64,000 bases of DNA. Source: Klebsiella terrigena (lineage in GTDB: Bacteria; Pseudomonadota; Gammaproteobacteria; Enterobacterales; Enterobacteriaceae). The stretch lies in the NCBI RefSeq assembly GCF_006539725.1, contig NZ_BJNO01000020.1:1-64000 (forward strand). The letters run 5' to 3'. This document shows, piece after piece, positions 30,692 through 40,166 of this stretch (the stretch's first letter is position 1; each line of letters opens with the position of its first letter). The position numbers were made by a program, and so were the translations under genes. The notes under the pieces are model-generated. The model worked only from the letters and a program-made list of their open reading frames with translations, had not been told where the DNA came from and made no database searches.

Positions 30692-31885
30692 CTAGCGCCG
30701 CCGTCCCCAAAGCCACAGGGCGGCGATGGCCAGCGCGAATATCGCGCCAAAGACAACCCCGATGCCAACCACCGGTATGCCCGCCTTGACCGCCATCGAG
30801 TAGAACCCCAGCATCAACAGCATGGCGACGTTTTCGCCGAGATTTTGCACCGCTATCGCGTTGCCCGCGCCAACGGTATGCTTTCCTCGCTCCTGCAGCA
30901 GGGCGTTAAGCGGCACGATAAAGAAGCCGCCGAACACGCCGAGCAGCAGCAGCAGACCAAACGCCGGCAGAAGCGCATGCTGAAGGGTAAAGAAGATCAC
31001 CGCGAAGCCAATCAGAATCCCGGCAGGCATGCAGCGGGAGACCGTTTGCAGCGTCACCAGCTTCGCCGCCGCGCCCGCGCCCAGCACGATCCCCACCGCC
31101 ACCATCGCATTCAGATAGGTTGGCATCGCGTTGCTAGAAATCCCCAGCGCCACCGGCACCCACAGCACCAGCAGGAAGCGCAGCGTTACGCCGGCGCCCC
31201 AGAACAGGCTGGTTCCCACCAGCGAAAATCGCGTCTCCCCGTTGCGCCACAGCGTTTTACAGGCGCTGAAGAAGCTGTGGGTCATCGGCGTAAAGCGCCA
31301 TGATTGTCCGGGACGGGCCGCCGGCAGTTTGGGGATCCACAGGTTCGCCACCACCGCACCGCCGTAGACCAGCGCGCAGAGGGCCAGCGCCGCCAGCACG
31401 TGCCAGTCCGCGAGGATGCCGCCCGCCATCGAGCCCAGCAGGATCGCGGCGATGGTCGAGGATTCCATCAGGCCGTTGGCCTTCACCAGCTTATCGCCGG
31501 TGGTCAGCTCGCCCAGAATGCCGTACTTCGCCGGGGAGTAGGCGGCCGCGCCGATCCCGACCAGGGTATAGCCGAGAAACGGATTCACGCCAAAGCAGAT
31601 ACAGCCGGCGCCAACCAGCTTCATGCCGTTGGCGACCATCATCACCCGTCCCTTGGCGAAGCTGTCGGCAAACTGCCCGACAAATGGCGCAAAGAGAATG
31701 TAAGCGCCCACAAACAGCATCTGCATCACCGGCTGGCTCCACTCCGGGTAGAACTGCTGCTTCATCAGCGCGAGGGTTGCAAACAGCAGCGCGTTATCGC
31801 CAAATGCCGACAAAAACTGGGCGCAGATAACCGCCATCATCCCCTTCGAGTACAGCGAATTGTTAGTGTGTACTGACTCACTCAT
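30692..31885 (-). CDS. lplT: Lysophospholipid transporter LplT
   Basis: Major-facilitator flippase that brings lysophospholipids such as lysophosphatidylethanolamine into the inner leaflet for re-acylation by Aas. The start at 31885 ([20 protein letters not shown]) gives 397 residues, the E. coli length, and about 12 membrane segments, with [19 protein letters not shown] in helix 1. The start lies inside the aas end (8-bp overlap), so the two genes are translationally coupled parts of one pathway. Confidence 0.97.
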   Translation of the reverse strand: MSESVHTNNSLYSKGMMAVICAQFLSAFGDNALLFATLALMKQQFYPEWSQPVMQMLFVGAYILFAPFVGQFADSFAKGRVMMVANGMKLVGAGCICFGVNPFLGYTLVGIGAAAYSPAKYGILGELTTGDKLVKANGLMESSTIAAILLGSMAGGILADWHVLAALALCALVYGGAVVANLWIPKLPAARPGQSWRFTPMTHSFFSACKTLWRNGETRFSLVGTSLFWGAGVTLRFLLVLWVPVALGISSNAMPTYLNAMVAVGIVLGAGAAAKLVTLQTVSRCMPAGILIGFAVIFFTLQHALLPAFGLLLLLGVFGGFFIVPLNALLQERGKHTVGAGNAIAVQNLGENVAMLLMLGFYSMAVKAGIPVVGIGVVFGAIFALAIAALWLWGRRR

Positions 31886-34037
31886 CAGAATGTTCCGTCT
31901 CTTCAACCATACTTTTAAGGGTGACAAAGTCCGGCTTGCCGCTGCCGAGAACCGGCAGCTGCTTCAGCCAGCGAATGTCGCGCGGAACCGCCAGCTCCGG
32001 CACGCCGTGCTCACGGGCGTAGCGCAGCAGCTTTTCGCGATTCAGTTCATTATCGGTGGTGAAAAGCACTAAGGCCTCGCCTTTGCTGGCATCCTGCCTG
32101 ATGGCCGTCCCGTGCATCCGCTCGGGGGAGACCGCCAGCGCCATCTGCTCAACCATCTCCAGCGACACCATCTCACCGGCAATCTTAGCAAAGCGCTTCG
32201 CGCGCCCCTGAATACGCACGTATCCCTGCTCGTCAAAGGTGACGATATCCCCGGTGTCGTACCAGCCGCTCTCCATTTCACCATGCTGGTTTTCCGCCCC
32301 AGGCGCTTCCAGCACGCCCGGGTTTTCCACCCGCAGATAGCCGTTCATAATGTTCGGCCCTTTCAGCTGCAGACGACCGCCCTCTTCAATGCCCGGCATC
32401 GCCAGCAGGCGCGCGTCCATGCCCGGCAGGATCCGCCCAACGGTGCCCACCTTCGCCGCCATCGGGACGTTAATCGACACCACCGGCGCGCACTCGGTTA
32501 CGCCATAGCCTTCGAGGATGCGCAGGCCAAATTTGTCCTGCCACAGCTGTTTAGTGCTGTCCTGGAGTTTTTCCGCTCCGGCTACCACGTAGCGTAGACG
32601 ATAAAAATCATAGGGGTTGGCAAAGCGGGCATAGTTCCCGAGGAACGTTGAGGTGCCGAACAGCACCGTGCAGTTGCGGTCATACACCAGCTCCGGCACC
32701 ACGCGGTAGTGCAGCGGGCTGGGGTAGAGAAACACTTCCGCTCCGGTGAACAGCGGCGTGAACAGGCCGACCGTCAGGCCAAAGGAGTGGAACAGCGGCA
32801 GCGCCGACATAAAGCGGTCGTTGGCGGTAAAATCGGCGATGGTTTTAATCTGCTCGACGTTGGCAAGGATGCTCTTGTGGCTATGCACTACACCCTTCGG
32901 GTGGCCTTCCGAACCGGAGGTAAATAGCACGATCGCCGCATCTTCCGGCTGCTGCTTCACCTGCGCCAGCTTCGGCATTAGCAGATGGCTGAAGATCCAC
33001 AGCTTGTCGGCGGTGGTGACGTCGCCTTTTAAATCCTCAAGAAATACCCAGCGCACCTGGGTTAGCTGCTCCGGGAGGTGCCAGAGCTTGCCCTTATCGA
33101 GGAAGGTGCGGGAGGTGAACACGGTTTTGATTTCAGCGGCGGTAATCGCGCTGCTCAGGCCTTTTACCCCGGCGGTATAGTTCATCATCGCCGGAATACG
33201 CCCGCGCGCTATCGCGCCAAAAATCACCGCCGCGCTGATCCCGGCGTTCGGCAGCATCAGGCCAATTTTTTCGCCCTGCGCGCTGTATTTTTCCAGAATT
33301 CGCGCGACAAACAGCGTTTTGGTCAGCAGCTTGCGGTAGGTATCCGGCTGGAAGTTAATATCTTCCACGCAGTTTTTCCGCGCGCCGAAACGGTCCTGCG
33401 CCGCCAGCAGAGACTCATACAGCGTCTCCCGCGGACGCACCGCCATCCGCGCTTCCATCATTATCTGATGCAGCATTTCGCCGGCAATTTTGCGGCGATC
33501 GCGGGCCCGCGGCGCTTCCGGCATCGGCAGATGCGTCGGCGGCAGCAGGTGGAGGCGGATGCGCGGGAACGGGCGGCGTCTGACCAGCCCTTTCAGGCGG
33601 CTGAACGGCGTCAGCTCGGCGCCTTCGATACGCAGCGGAACAATGGTGGCCTGCGACTTCGCGGCAACGAACGCGGCCCCATCGTAGATTTTCATCAGCG
33701 ATCCGCTCACCGAGATGCGCCCTTCCGGGAAGATAACCACCGGCCGCCCCTGCTCAATCAGGCGTACGAGGTGCTTAATCGACATCGGTTTGGTCGGATC
33801 GAGGGGAACAAAGTCGATAATCGGCGACAGCGCGCGCATAAACCAGCGCTGGCTGATGGAGGCGTACACCGCAAAGACCGGGCGAACGGGAAGAAACAGC
33901 GCCAGCAGGACCCCGTCAAGGAAAGAGACGTGGTTCGGGGTAATGAGGACCTTTTTGCCATGCAGAGCCTGCGTGTCACCGGTCAACCTGACCCGGTACA
34001 TTCCTTTGAACAGCAGCCTGAAAAATGCCAAAAGCAT
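31878..34037 (-). CDS. aas: Bifunctional 2-acylglycerophosphoethanolamine acyltransferase / acyl-ACP synthetase
   Basis: Re-acylates lysophospholipids on the inner face of the inner membrane, working with LplT. The 719 residues equal E. coli Aas: an N-terminal PlsC-type acyltransferase domain with NHVSFLDG (H36, D41) and FPEGRIS, and a C-terminal AMP-forming synthetase domain with [32 protein letters not shown] and GWYDTGD. First gene of aas-lplT. The two omr sRNA genes lie upstream on the same strand. Confidence 0.98.
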   Translation of the reverse strand: MLLAFFRLLFKGMYRVRLTGDTQALHGKKVLITPNHVSFLDGVLLALFLPVRPVFAVYASISQRWFMRALSPIIDFVPLDPTKPMSIKHLVRLIEQGRPVVIFPEGRISVSGSLMKIYDGAAFVAAKSQATIVPLRIEGAELTPFSRLKGLVRRRPFPRIRLHLLPPTHLPMPEAPRARDRRKIAGEMLHQIMMEARMAVRPRETLYESLLAAQDRFGARKNCVEDINFQPDTYRKLLTKTLFVARILEKYSAQGEKIGLMLPNAGISAAVIFGAIARGRIPAMMNYTAGVKGLSSAITAAEIKTVFTSRTFLDKGKLWHLPEQLTQVRWVFLEDLKGDVTTADKLWIFSHLLMPKLAQVKQQPEDAAIVLFTSGSEGHPKGVVHSHKSILANVEQIKTIADFTANDRFMSALPLFHSFGLTVGLFTPLFTGAEVFLYPSPLHYRVVPELVYDRNCTVLFGTSTFLGNYARFANPYDFYRLRYVVAGAEKLQDSTKQLWQDKFGLRILEGYGVTECAPVVSINVPMAAKVGTVGRILPGMDARLLAMPGIEEGGRLQLKGPNIMNGYLRVENPGVLEAPGAENQHGEMESGWYDTGDIVTFDEQGYVRIQGRAKRFAKIAGEMVSLEMVEQMALAVSPERMHGTAIRQDASKGEALVLFTTDNELNREKLLRYAREHGVPELAVPRDIRWLKQLPVLGSGKPDFVTLKSMVEETEHSDE

Positions 34038-34122
34038 AACAACTCCATCTGACCGGTTATTAAGTCATTGAAGGTTACACGAGAAGGCGTTTGAAAGCAG
34101 TGTGGGGGAGAATTTTCACAAT

Positions 34123-34210
34123 AAAAAAAACCTGCGCATCTGCGCAGGCCGGTGCAAGATAATCAGTACGAAATGCGTACTTAAAAAACTCACCTATCAA
34201 TACCTCTGGG
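34123..34210 (-). ncRNA. omrA: OmrA small regulatory RNA
   Basis: The minus strand reads CCCAGAGGTATTGATAGG at the 5' end and closes with a CCTGCGCAGATGCGCAGG hairpin plus eight T, an 88-nt RNA as in E. coli OmrA, in the same place between aas and galR. The 5' seed is known to repress outer-membrane protein mRNAs (ompT, cirA, fecA and others) and csgD, and transcription is activated by OmpR. A -10-like CACAAT lies six bases before the predicted start. Confidence 0.93.
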
Positions 34211-34463
34211 ACCCTGATTGTGCGGTTTTTTGGCCCCGCGACGCCAGCGTTAAAACGCAAGGGAATGAGCCTAAGTGCAACCAGTTATTACCATTTTCGC
34301 TAACTGTAACAGCGGCGGATAGCGGCGCGACAACTGCCGATTTTTAGTGGCGCGCTGGGCGCAGAGAACATCGTCGGGGCGTACGGAACAGCCGTGAACG
34401 GCACACGCCCCGGAACACGCAGAATGAAAACGCCCGTCCGCCGGGGCTGATGGGCTACGGGCA

Positions 34464-34545
34464 AAAAAAAACCTGCGCATCTGCGCAGGCTGGTGTAATT
34501 AAAGTGGTCAACGTGAAGTCGACTCCACCTATCAATACCTCTGGG
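34464..34545 (-). ncRNA. omrB: OmrB small regulatory RNA
   Basis: Second copy of the same sRNA type, 82 nt as in E. coli: identical 5' end CCCAGAGGTATTGATAGG, a different middle, and the same terminator hairpin followed by T-run. A TATTCT -10-like box lies six bases before the start. It stands about 250 bp upstream of omrA on the same strand, a tandem paralogue pair sharing a target-pairing seed. Confidence 0.93.
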
Positions 34546-34766
34546 ATAACCAGAATATCAATGCAGTGAACGGGGAAACCAGCGAACATTCGCAACAGCT
34601 AATCGCAAAGTGTAACCAAAGGTGTGAATTTACCCGCTGCCGTTTCATTCACCGCGACGGCTGTGTGTAACTTTGTCATCAGCAAGGCAAACCTGCATCA
34701 CATTTGCGTTAACCCGTTAGCCCTTATCCTTGAATCTGCCGAGCTTTCCCGTAACATAACCTCAAT

Positions 34767-34778
34767 GTAAACGCTTAC
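34767..34778 (+). promoter_or_regulatory. GalR-type operator before galR
   Basis: GTAAACGCTTAC fits the GalR/GalS core GnAAnCGnTTnC exactly and lies 17 bases before the galR ATG, so autoregulation is likely. Confidence 0.7.
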
Positions 34779-34795
34779 CCTATAAAAGGTCAGGT

Positions 34796-35812
34796 ATGGC
34801 GACAATTAAGGATGTAGCCCGACTCGCTGGAGTGTCCGTCGCTACCGTATCCCGCGTTATCAACAACTCCCCGAAAGCCAGTGAAGCGTCCCGCCAGTCC
34901 GTCAGCACGGCGATGGAAGCGCTGAACTACCACCCGAACGCCAACGCCCGCGCGCTGGCGCAGCAGTCAACGGAAACCGTCGGCCTGGTGGTGGGCGACG
35001 TATCCGATCCCTTTTTCGGCGCCATGGTCAAAGCCGTCGAGCAGGTCGCCTACAATACCGGCAACTTTTTGCTGATTGGCAACGGCTACCACAGCATCCA
35101 AAAAGAGCGCCAGGCGATTGAACAGCTCATTCGCCACCGCTGCGCGGCGCTGGTGGTACACGCGAAAATGATCCCCGATGACGAGCTCGCCGGGCTAATG
35201 AAGCAAATTCCCGGCATGGTGCTTATCAACCGCATACTGTCCGGCTTCGAGCAGCGCTGCGTGGCGCTGGACGACCGCTACGGCGCCTGGCTGGCGACCC
35301 GCCATCTGATCCAGCAGGGCCATACCCGTATCGGCTATCTGTGCTCCAACCACGCGATTTCGGATGCCGAAGATCGTCTGCAGGGCTATTACGACGCGCT
35401 CAAAGAGAGCGGCATAGCCATCAACGATCGGCTGGTGACCTTTGCCGAGCCGGATGAAAGCGGCGGCGAGCAGGCGATGACCGAACTGCTGGGACGCGGC
35501 AGGAATTTTACCGCCGTTGCCAGCTACAACGACTCGATGGCCGCCGGCGCGATGGGGGTGCTGAACGATAACGGCATCGACGTGCCGCGTGAGATTTCGC
35601 TGATTGGCTTTGATGATGTGCTGATATCCCGCTACGTTCGCCCGCGGCTGACCACGGTGCGCTACCCGATTGTGACCATGGCAACCCAGGCGGCAGAACT
35701 GGCGCTAGCGCTGGCGGACAGGCTCCCGCCGCCGGAAATCACCCACCTGTTCAGCCCGACGCTGGTTCGCCGTCACTCGGTGATCGCCCCGTCGGACAAC
35801 GACAGGTCGTAG
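34796..35812 (+). CDS. galR: Galactose operon repressor GalR
   Basis: LacI-family repressor of galactose transport and gal operon genes, released by galactose. The 338-residue product has the N-terminal helix-turn-helix MATIKDVARLAGVSVATVSRVINN, the hinge LNYHPNANARALAQQ, and a periplasmic-binding-protein-like core with GLVVGDVSDPFFG and FDDVLISRYVRPRLTTV. Context matches E. coli (aas-omrA-omrB-galR). Downstream the conserved lysA is displaced by an accessory unit, and its end overlaps the convergent acetyltransferase gene by 40 bp. Confidence 0.96.
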   Translation: MATIKDVARLAGVSVATVSRVINNSPKASEASRQSVSTAMEALNYHPNANARALAQQSTETVGLVVGDVSDPFFGAMVKAVEQVAYNTGNFLLIGNGYHSIQKERQAIEQLIRHRCAALVVHAKMIPDDELAGLMKQIPGMVLINRILSGFEQRCVALDDRYGAWLATRHLIQQGHTRIGYLCSNHAISDAEDRLQGYYDALKESGIAINDRLVTFAEPDESGGEQAMTELLGRGRNFTAVASYNDSMAAGAMGVLNDNGIDVPREISLIGFDDVLISRYVRPRLTTVRYPIVTMATQAAELALALADRLPPPEITHLFSPTLVRRHSVIAPSDNDRS

Positions 35813-36252
35813 CGGTAGAGGTGCACGGCGGTGGCCGGATAATCGAGGCCCTCGCCGATATAGCGCCAGCCAAAGCGCTCATAAAAATCCCGGCAGGCGG
35901 AGTAGAGATGCAGCTGCGGATAGCCGCTCAGGCGGGCATAATCGATAACGTGCCGCTGTAGTTTTCCCGCCAGCCCCTGCCCGCGCGCCGCTTCGGCAAC
36001 GTACAGCGCCGCCATCCACGGAAACAGGTCCTGACGGCTGATCAGATCGCAGCGCCAGAGCCCCACCGTTCCCAGCAGAAGCTCGCCCTCAACGGCAATA
36101 AAGGTCAGCGGCAGCGCGCCCGGCGTCTGGCTGTGGGCGACGATGCTGGCAAAAAACGCCTGCGGCAGCGTCTCGCCGCCAAAGGCCTGCCACAGCCACT
36201 CCGTGACCTGCGGCGCGTGCTGCGGCGCGGCGTACAGAGGCAGGATGGTCAT
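35773..36252 (-). CDS. GNAT-family N-acetyltransferase, substrate unknown
   Basis: A 159-residue single-domain GNAT protein: AALYVAEAARGQGLAGKLQRHVIDYA (about 81-106) is the acetyl-CoA binding motif A with RGQGLAG, and LYSACRDFYERFGWRYIGEG is motif B. The substrate cannot be read from sequence. The start overlaps the stop of the GntR regulator (ATGA), so it is coupled to it and probably part of the beta-glucoside unit. Its last 40 bp run antisense into the end of galR. It is accessory relative to the E. coli order. Confidence 0.82.
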   Translation of the reverse strand: MTILPLYAAPQHAPQVTEWLWQAFGGETLPQAFFASIVAHSQTPGALPLTFIAVEGELLLGTVGLWRCDLISRQDLFPWMAALYVAEAARGQGLAGKLQRHVIDYARLSGYPQLHLYSACRDFYERFGWRYIGEGLDYPATAVHLYRYDLSLSDGAITE

Positions 36253-37022
36253 ACCGGCTTTCCCTGAAAAATCGGTACCGACTCAAACAGGTAGCCGTCA
36301 AAGTCCGGGGCGTCTTCGTCCGACAGCTCCAGCAGGCTTTTTTTAACATTTTCCAGGTGCTGCCACATCGCCTGCCAGGCGCCCATCACGTCGCGACGGC
36401 GCAGCGCGGCGAGAATCGCCTGCCGCTCGCCGAGCCACTTCAGGCGATAGGCGCGGCTGGCGATATGCGCGTTAAACTGCTGCCAGAGCGGGCTGCTGTC
36501 CATCTGCAGCCAGATACGCTCCACCGTTGCCAGCAGCATCTGGTTTTGCGTCGCCCCGGCCAGCACCAGGTGAAACATCCGCGCGTTATCCTGAGAGGCG
36601 TCGTTGCCGGCAATCGCCCGCTGCTCCTGCTCGATAATGCGCTTAAGGTTGTCGATATCGGCACGCGTCGCCATTTTTGCCGCAAAGGCGGCAATATTGC
36701 TCTCCAGCAGCTGGCGGGCCTGCAGAATTTCAAACGGACCGACGTCGCTGCTCAGCATCTGCTCTTCCTCGCTATCATCCTCGTGGGGAATGCGCATCAC
36801 GTAAACGCCCGAGCCCTGGCGAATGTCGACCGTGCCCTGCAGCTCCAGCATCAGCAGGGCTTCGCGGACGATGGTGCGGCTGACGCCGTAGGTTTCAGCG
36901 ATATTGCGTTCCGGCGGCAGCCGCGACCCAATGGGGTAACGCCCCAGCGCAATCTGTGCGCGCAAATCATCACCAATTTCCTGGTAGGGTTTCTTTTCCG
37001 GCGGAATTATAGCCTTCTCCAC
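36249..37022 (-). CDS. GntR-family (FadR subfamily) regulator, UxuR/ExuR-like
   Basis: A 257-residue regulator with an N-terminal winged helix (LPPERNIAETYGVSRTIVREALLMLELQG, about 35-63) and an all-helical FCD effector domain. It resembles hexuronate regulators closely by recall: GPFEILQARQLLESNIAAFAA and MWQHLENVKKSLLELS with FDGYLFES near the end parallel E. coli UxuR. Translation starts at GTG (37022) with AGGTGAG just upstream. It lies 67 bp after the glycosidase gene on the same strand. The effector may be a hexuronate or aldonate, but this is inference; a second regulator (LacI type) already faces the unit. Confidence 0.85.
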   Translation of the reverse strand: MEKAIIPPEKKPYQEIGDDLRAQIALGRYPIGSRLPPERNIAETYGVSRTIVREALLMLELQGTVDIRQGSGVYVMRIPHEDDSEEEQMLSSDVGPFEILQARQLLESNIAAFAAKMATRADIDNLKRIIEQEQRAIAGNDASQDNARMFHLVLAGATQNQMLLATVERIWLQMDSSPLWQQFNAHIASRAYRLKWLGERQAILAALRRRDVMGAWQAMWQHLENVKKSLLELSDEDAPDFDGYLFESVPIFQGKPV

Positions 37023-37089
37023 AATCTCACCTGTGCCTTGTCTGCGAGTGAATCCATATCGGCGCTATCTTAGCAAAATTTACGCCGGG

Positions 37090-38517
37090 CTAGCGCAACT
37101 CATCGTCGATATCCAGCGTCAGCTCGCGGCTTTCGCGCAGCGTGCGAAACCAGCCGGCGGAAGCCTTCGGTCGCCGCGCCCGGCCGTTCTGCAGATCGAT
37201 TTCAATCAGCCCGTAGCGATTTTTAAAGGCGTTCATCGGCGACACGTTGTCGGTAAACGCCCACAGCATGTAGCCGTGACAGTTGGCTCCCGCCTCCCGC
37301 GCGAGCAGCGTCTGCCAGAGATGCTCGCTGATAAAGCGAATGCGGTACTCGTCGACAATGGTGCCTTCGTCGTTGCGAAACTGGCCTTCATTTTCAACGC
37401 CCATGCCGCTTTCGGCGATAAACCACGGAATATTGCGGTAATCATTTTTAATCCGCATCGCCATATCAAAGACAATGCGCGGATAAATTTCCCAGCCGCG
37501 AGAGGCGTTCATTCGCCGCCCGGGCAGCTCAAAGGGTTCGTAATACCAGGCCGGATGGAACGGCGTCTGCGGGTGCCAGGCGCGCGACGGCGCCTTCACC
37601 CGGTGCGGGTAGTAAAGGTTAATGCCCAGCTCATCCACGGTATTGTCGCGGATAATCGCCAGCTCTTCGGCGCTGTAGTCCCAGGCGACGTCGTGCTGCG
37701 CCAGCAGCGCAAATAGCGCGGGTGGATACTCGCCGTGGACCAGCGGGTCGAGGAAGATACGGTTGTAGAACAGATCGTAAACCTCGGCGGCGCGCACGTC
37801 GTGAGCGGCCGTTGAGCGCGGGTAGGTCACCTCCGGATTGAGAATACAGCCCACCGTCCCGCGATAGCCCTTATCGCGAAACAGCCTGACCACCTGCGCC
37901 GTCGCCAGCACCTTATGGTGGTTCCACTGCATCCACGTGCCGGTATTCTGCTCGTAGGGCCAGCGCAGCGCGTCAAGATAGACGCGGGTTTGCACGACGA
38001 TCGGCTCATTGAAGGTAAACCAGCGCGTGACCTTGTGATGATAGCGGGCGAACACCTTCTCCGCGTAGCGGACGAACAGCTCAACGACCTTTTTGGCCGC
38101 CCAGCCGCCGTACTGCTCCAGCAGGTAGCCCGGCAGCTCGTAGTGTTCAAGGCAGATCATCGGCTCGATGCCGTTCGCCAGCAGCTCGTCGAACAGCCGG
38201 TCATAGTAGGCCGCGTACTCCTCATCAACCGTAACGTTTTCATAGTCGGTCAGAAAGCGCGACCAGTTGATTGAGGTGCGGTAGTGGGTGAGCCCCGCCA
38301 GCTTCATTAGCTGGACGTCCTCACGAAAGCGGTTGATAAAATCGGTGGCCACCGCCGGGCCGTAGCCGTTATGCCAGACGTGGCGATCGTGTTTGTACCA
38401 GAGATCGGGCCAGGAGTCCTGGCCCTCTTTCTTGCCGCTCCAGCCCTCGGTCTGCCAGGCGGAGGCCGCCGCGCCAAGGATAAAATCGTCGGGGATCGCA
38501 ATCCTTTTTGTACTCAT
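37090..38517 (-). CDS. Glycoside hydrolase family 1, probable 6-phospho-beta-glucosidase
   Basis: A 475-residue TIM-barrel glycosidase. The acid/base is in FTFNEP (about residue 171) and the nucleophile in FIAESGMG (about 370), where GH1 usually has ENG. In the segment DNVSPMNAFKNRYGL a Ser replaces the Glu found in non-phospho enzymes (DNFEW) and a Lys and Tyr follow, as in phospho-glycosidases, in line with the neighbouring PTS permease. The second of two tandem ATGs is chosen because GAGG is five bases away. It starts 7 bp after the EIIC gene and is certainly co-transcribed. Substrate unproven. Confidence 0.85.
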   Translation of the reverse strand: MSTKRIAIPDDFILGAAASAWQTEGWSGKKEGQDSWPDLWYKHDRHVWHNGYGPAVATDFINRFREDVQLMKLAGLTHYRTSINWSRFLTDYENVTVDEEYAAYYDRLFDELLANGIEPMICLEHYELPGYLLEQYGGWAAKKVVELFVRYAEKVFARYHHKVTRWFTFNEPIVVQTRVYLDALRWPYEQNTGTWMQWNHHKVLATAQVVRLFRDKGYRGTVGCILNPEVTYPRSTAAHDVRAAEVYDLFYNRIFLDPLVHGEYPPALFALLAQHDVAWDYSAEELAIIRDNTVDELGINLYYPHRVKAPSRAWHPQTPFHPAWYYEPFELPGRRMNASRGWEIYPRIVFDMAMRIKNDYRNIPWFIAESGMGVENEGQFRNDEGTIVDEYRIRFISEHLWQTLLAREAGANCHGYMLWAFTDNVSPMNAFKNRYGLIEIDLQNGRARRPKASAGWFRTLRESRELTLDIDDELR

Positions 38518-38524
38518 CATATCC

Positions 38525-39862
38525 TCAGGCGTTATCGGTTATTTGCGCGTTTTCCGCCTGCCGCTGCGCGGTTTCCAGGCGGCGGGAGGCAATCTTCACA
38601 AACGGCAGGTAAATCAGTACCGCGGTAATGATACAAACCAGCTGGGTCACCACCGCCCCCATCGAACCGGCGGTAGAGAGCCAGGCGTTAATCAGCGGCG
38701 GCGTGGTCCAGGGCACCATCACCACCGCTTTTCCGGCAAATCCGGCCGCCGTGGCGAAGTAGCCGATGCTGCCGGTCACCAGCGGCGTGATGATAAAGGG
38801 GATCGCGAGGATCGGATTGAGCATGATCGGCATACCGAAAATCACCGGTTCGTTAATATTGAACAGCCCCGGGCCGATCGACAGCTTGGCGATCTCTTTC
38901 ATCTCTTTGCGCTTGCTGGCGATCATGACCGCAATCAGCAGGCCGATGGTCAGCCCCGAGCCGCCGATGCTCATATAGACGTCCCAGAACGGCATGGTGA
39001 TGATGTTCGGCACCTCTTTTCCCTGCTCAAAGGCGCTCATGTTGACGGTGATCGCCCCCAGCAGCAGCGGTTCGCGGATCGGTTTGATCATCTGATTGCC
39101 GTGAATACCGATAACCCAGAACAGCTGGGCGACGAACATCAGCAGCAGGATCCCCGGCAGGCTTTGCACCACGCGCTCCAGCGGCTGCTGCACCACCAGA
39201 TAGACCGCGTCATACAGGTACATGCCGGTCAGCTGATGGAAAATAAAGCCAAAGGTGGCGATGGCGGTGGTGGTAAAAATCGCCGGGATCAGCGCCGAAA
39301 ACGACGCCGCCACGTTCGGCGGCACGGTATCCGGCATTCTGATCTTCAGCCCCTTGCGCGTCTCCAGCCAGCAGTAAATTTCTACCGACAGAATGGCGAT
39401 AAACATGCCGAGGAACAGGCTGCGGGTGTCCGAGAACTGGCGCAGCAGCACGTCTTTGACCACCTGCATCTGGCCGTCAACCATCATCTCAACGGTGGTT
39501 GGGGTGACGCAGATAAAGCAAATGACCGCCAGCAGGCCGGGGAACAGGCTCTTGATGCCGTTAATGCGCCCCAGCTCGATGCCGATCAGAAAAACGGCGC
39601 CAATATTGAGGAAGTTGAGGGTCGCATAGTTTATTGCGCTGGTAATCGGCTTGAGCGCGGCGAGAAACGACAGCGACTGAAAGCTGGCCAGTCCGTTCTT
39701 CGGATCCAGCACCATATTTGAGATCAGCACCGAAAAGGCGCCAACGATGATCACCGGCATCAGGGTAATAAAGGCGGACTTTATCGCCATGATGTAGCGG
39801 TAGCTGTTGAATTTCGTGGCGAAACTCCCCAGTGAGTCGATCAGTTTTTCCTGCAATGCCAT
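38525..39862 (-). CDS. PTS EIIC permease, lactose/cellobiose family
   Basis: A 445-residue membrane permease that would translocate and help phosphorylate a beta-glucoside. It begins MALQEKLIDSLGSFATKFNSYRYIMAIKSAF, has about ten hydrophobic segments, and the EIIC motifs FWVIGIHGNQM and GLFNINEPVIFGMPIMLNP. The start at 39862 is supported by GAGG nine bases upstream. No EIIB or EIIA gene is nearby, so it must borrow these from another locus. It heads the EIIC-glycosidase-GntR-GNAT unit and is preceded by three palindromic operator-like repeats. Confidence 0.9.
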   Translation of the reverse strand: MALQEKLIDSLGSFATKFNSYRYIMAIKSAFITLMPVIIVGAFSVLISNMVLDPKNGLASFQSLSFLAALKPITSAINYATLNFLNIGAVFLIGIELGRINGIKSLFPGLLAVICFICVTPTTVEMMVDGQMQVVKDVLLRQFSDTRSLFLGMFIAILSVEIYCWLETRKGLKIRMPDTVPPNVAASFSALIPAIFTTTAIATFGFIFHQLTGMYLYDAVYLVVQQPLERVVQSLPGILLLMFVAQLFWVIGIHGNQMIKPIREPLLLGAITVNMSAFEQGKEVPNIITMPFWDVYMSIGGSGLTIGLLIAVMIASKRKEMKEIAKLSIGPGLFNINEPVIFGMPIMLNPILAIPFIITPLVTGSIGYFATAAGFAGKAVVMVPWTTPPLINAWLSTAGSMGAVVTQLVCIITAVLIYLPFVKIASRRLETAQRQAENAQITDNA

Positions 39863-40166
39863 AGAGGATACCTCAGGTTTAAGGGCTTTTTGCGCGCCAG
39901 GTGTACAGCCGAACACCTTTTGGCATACCAAAAAATAGTCAGTGGCGGCAAAAAGTTCTGTGATTCAGATCTCAACGCCCGATTTGGCATTCCAAATTTT
40001 TAGGGATTTATCATATTGGCATACCGCATTGACGGCATCGCTTTCACCGTGGCACAGTTCCTGCAAAAAGCGTGATCCCGATAGTTCTTTGCACGGCGTA
40101 GAGGTCATATCCCCCTGAATGTCTGTGATAAACTGCAAAACACCACGTGATATCAGGAATCGATGA
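39863..40166. promoter_or_regulatory. Divergent promoter region with three TTGGCATnCC operator repeats
   Basis: Three related palindromes lie between the EIIC gene and the LacI-type regulator: TTTTGGCATACCAAAA (39918-39933), ATTTGGCATTCCAAAT (39982-39997) and a half-degenerate TATTGGCATACCGCAT (40014-40029). Their centres are 64 and 32 bp apart, close to six and three helical turns, so they face the same side of the DNA and suit looping by a LacI-family tetramer. They are likely operators of the adjacent repressor. Confidence 0.75.
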
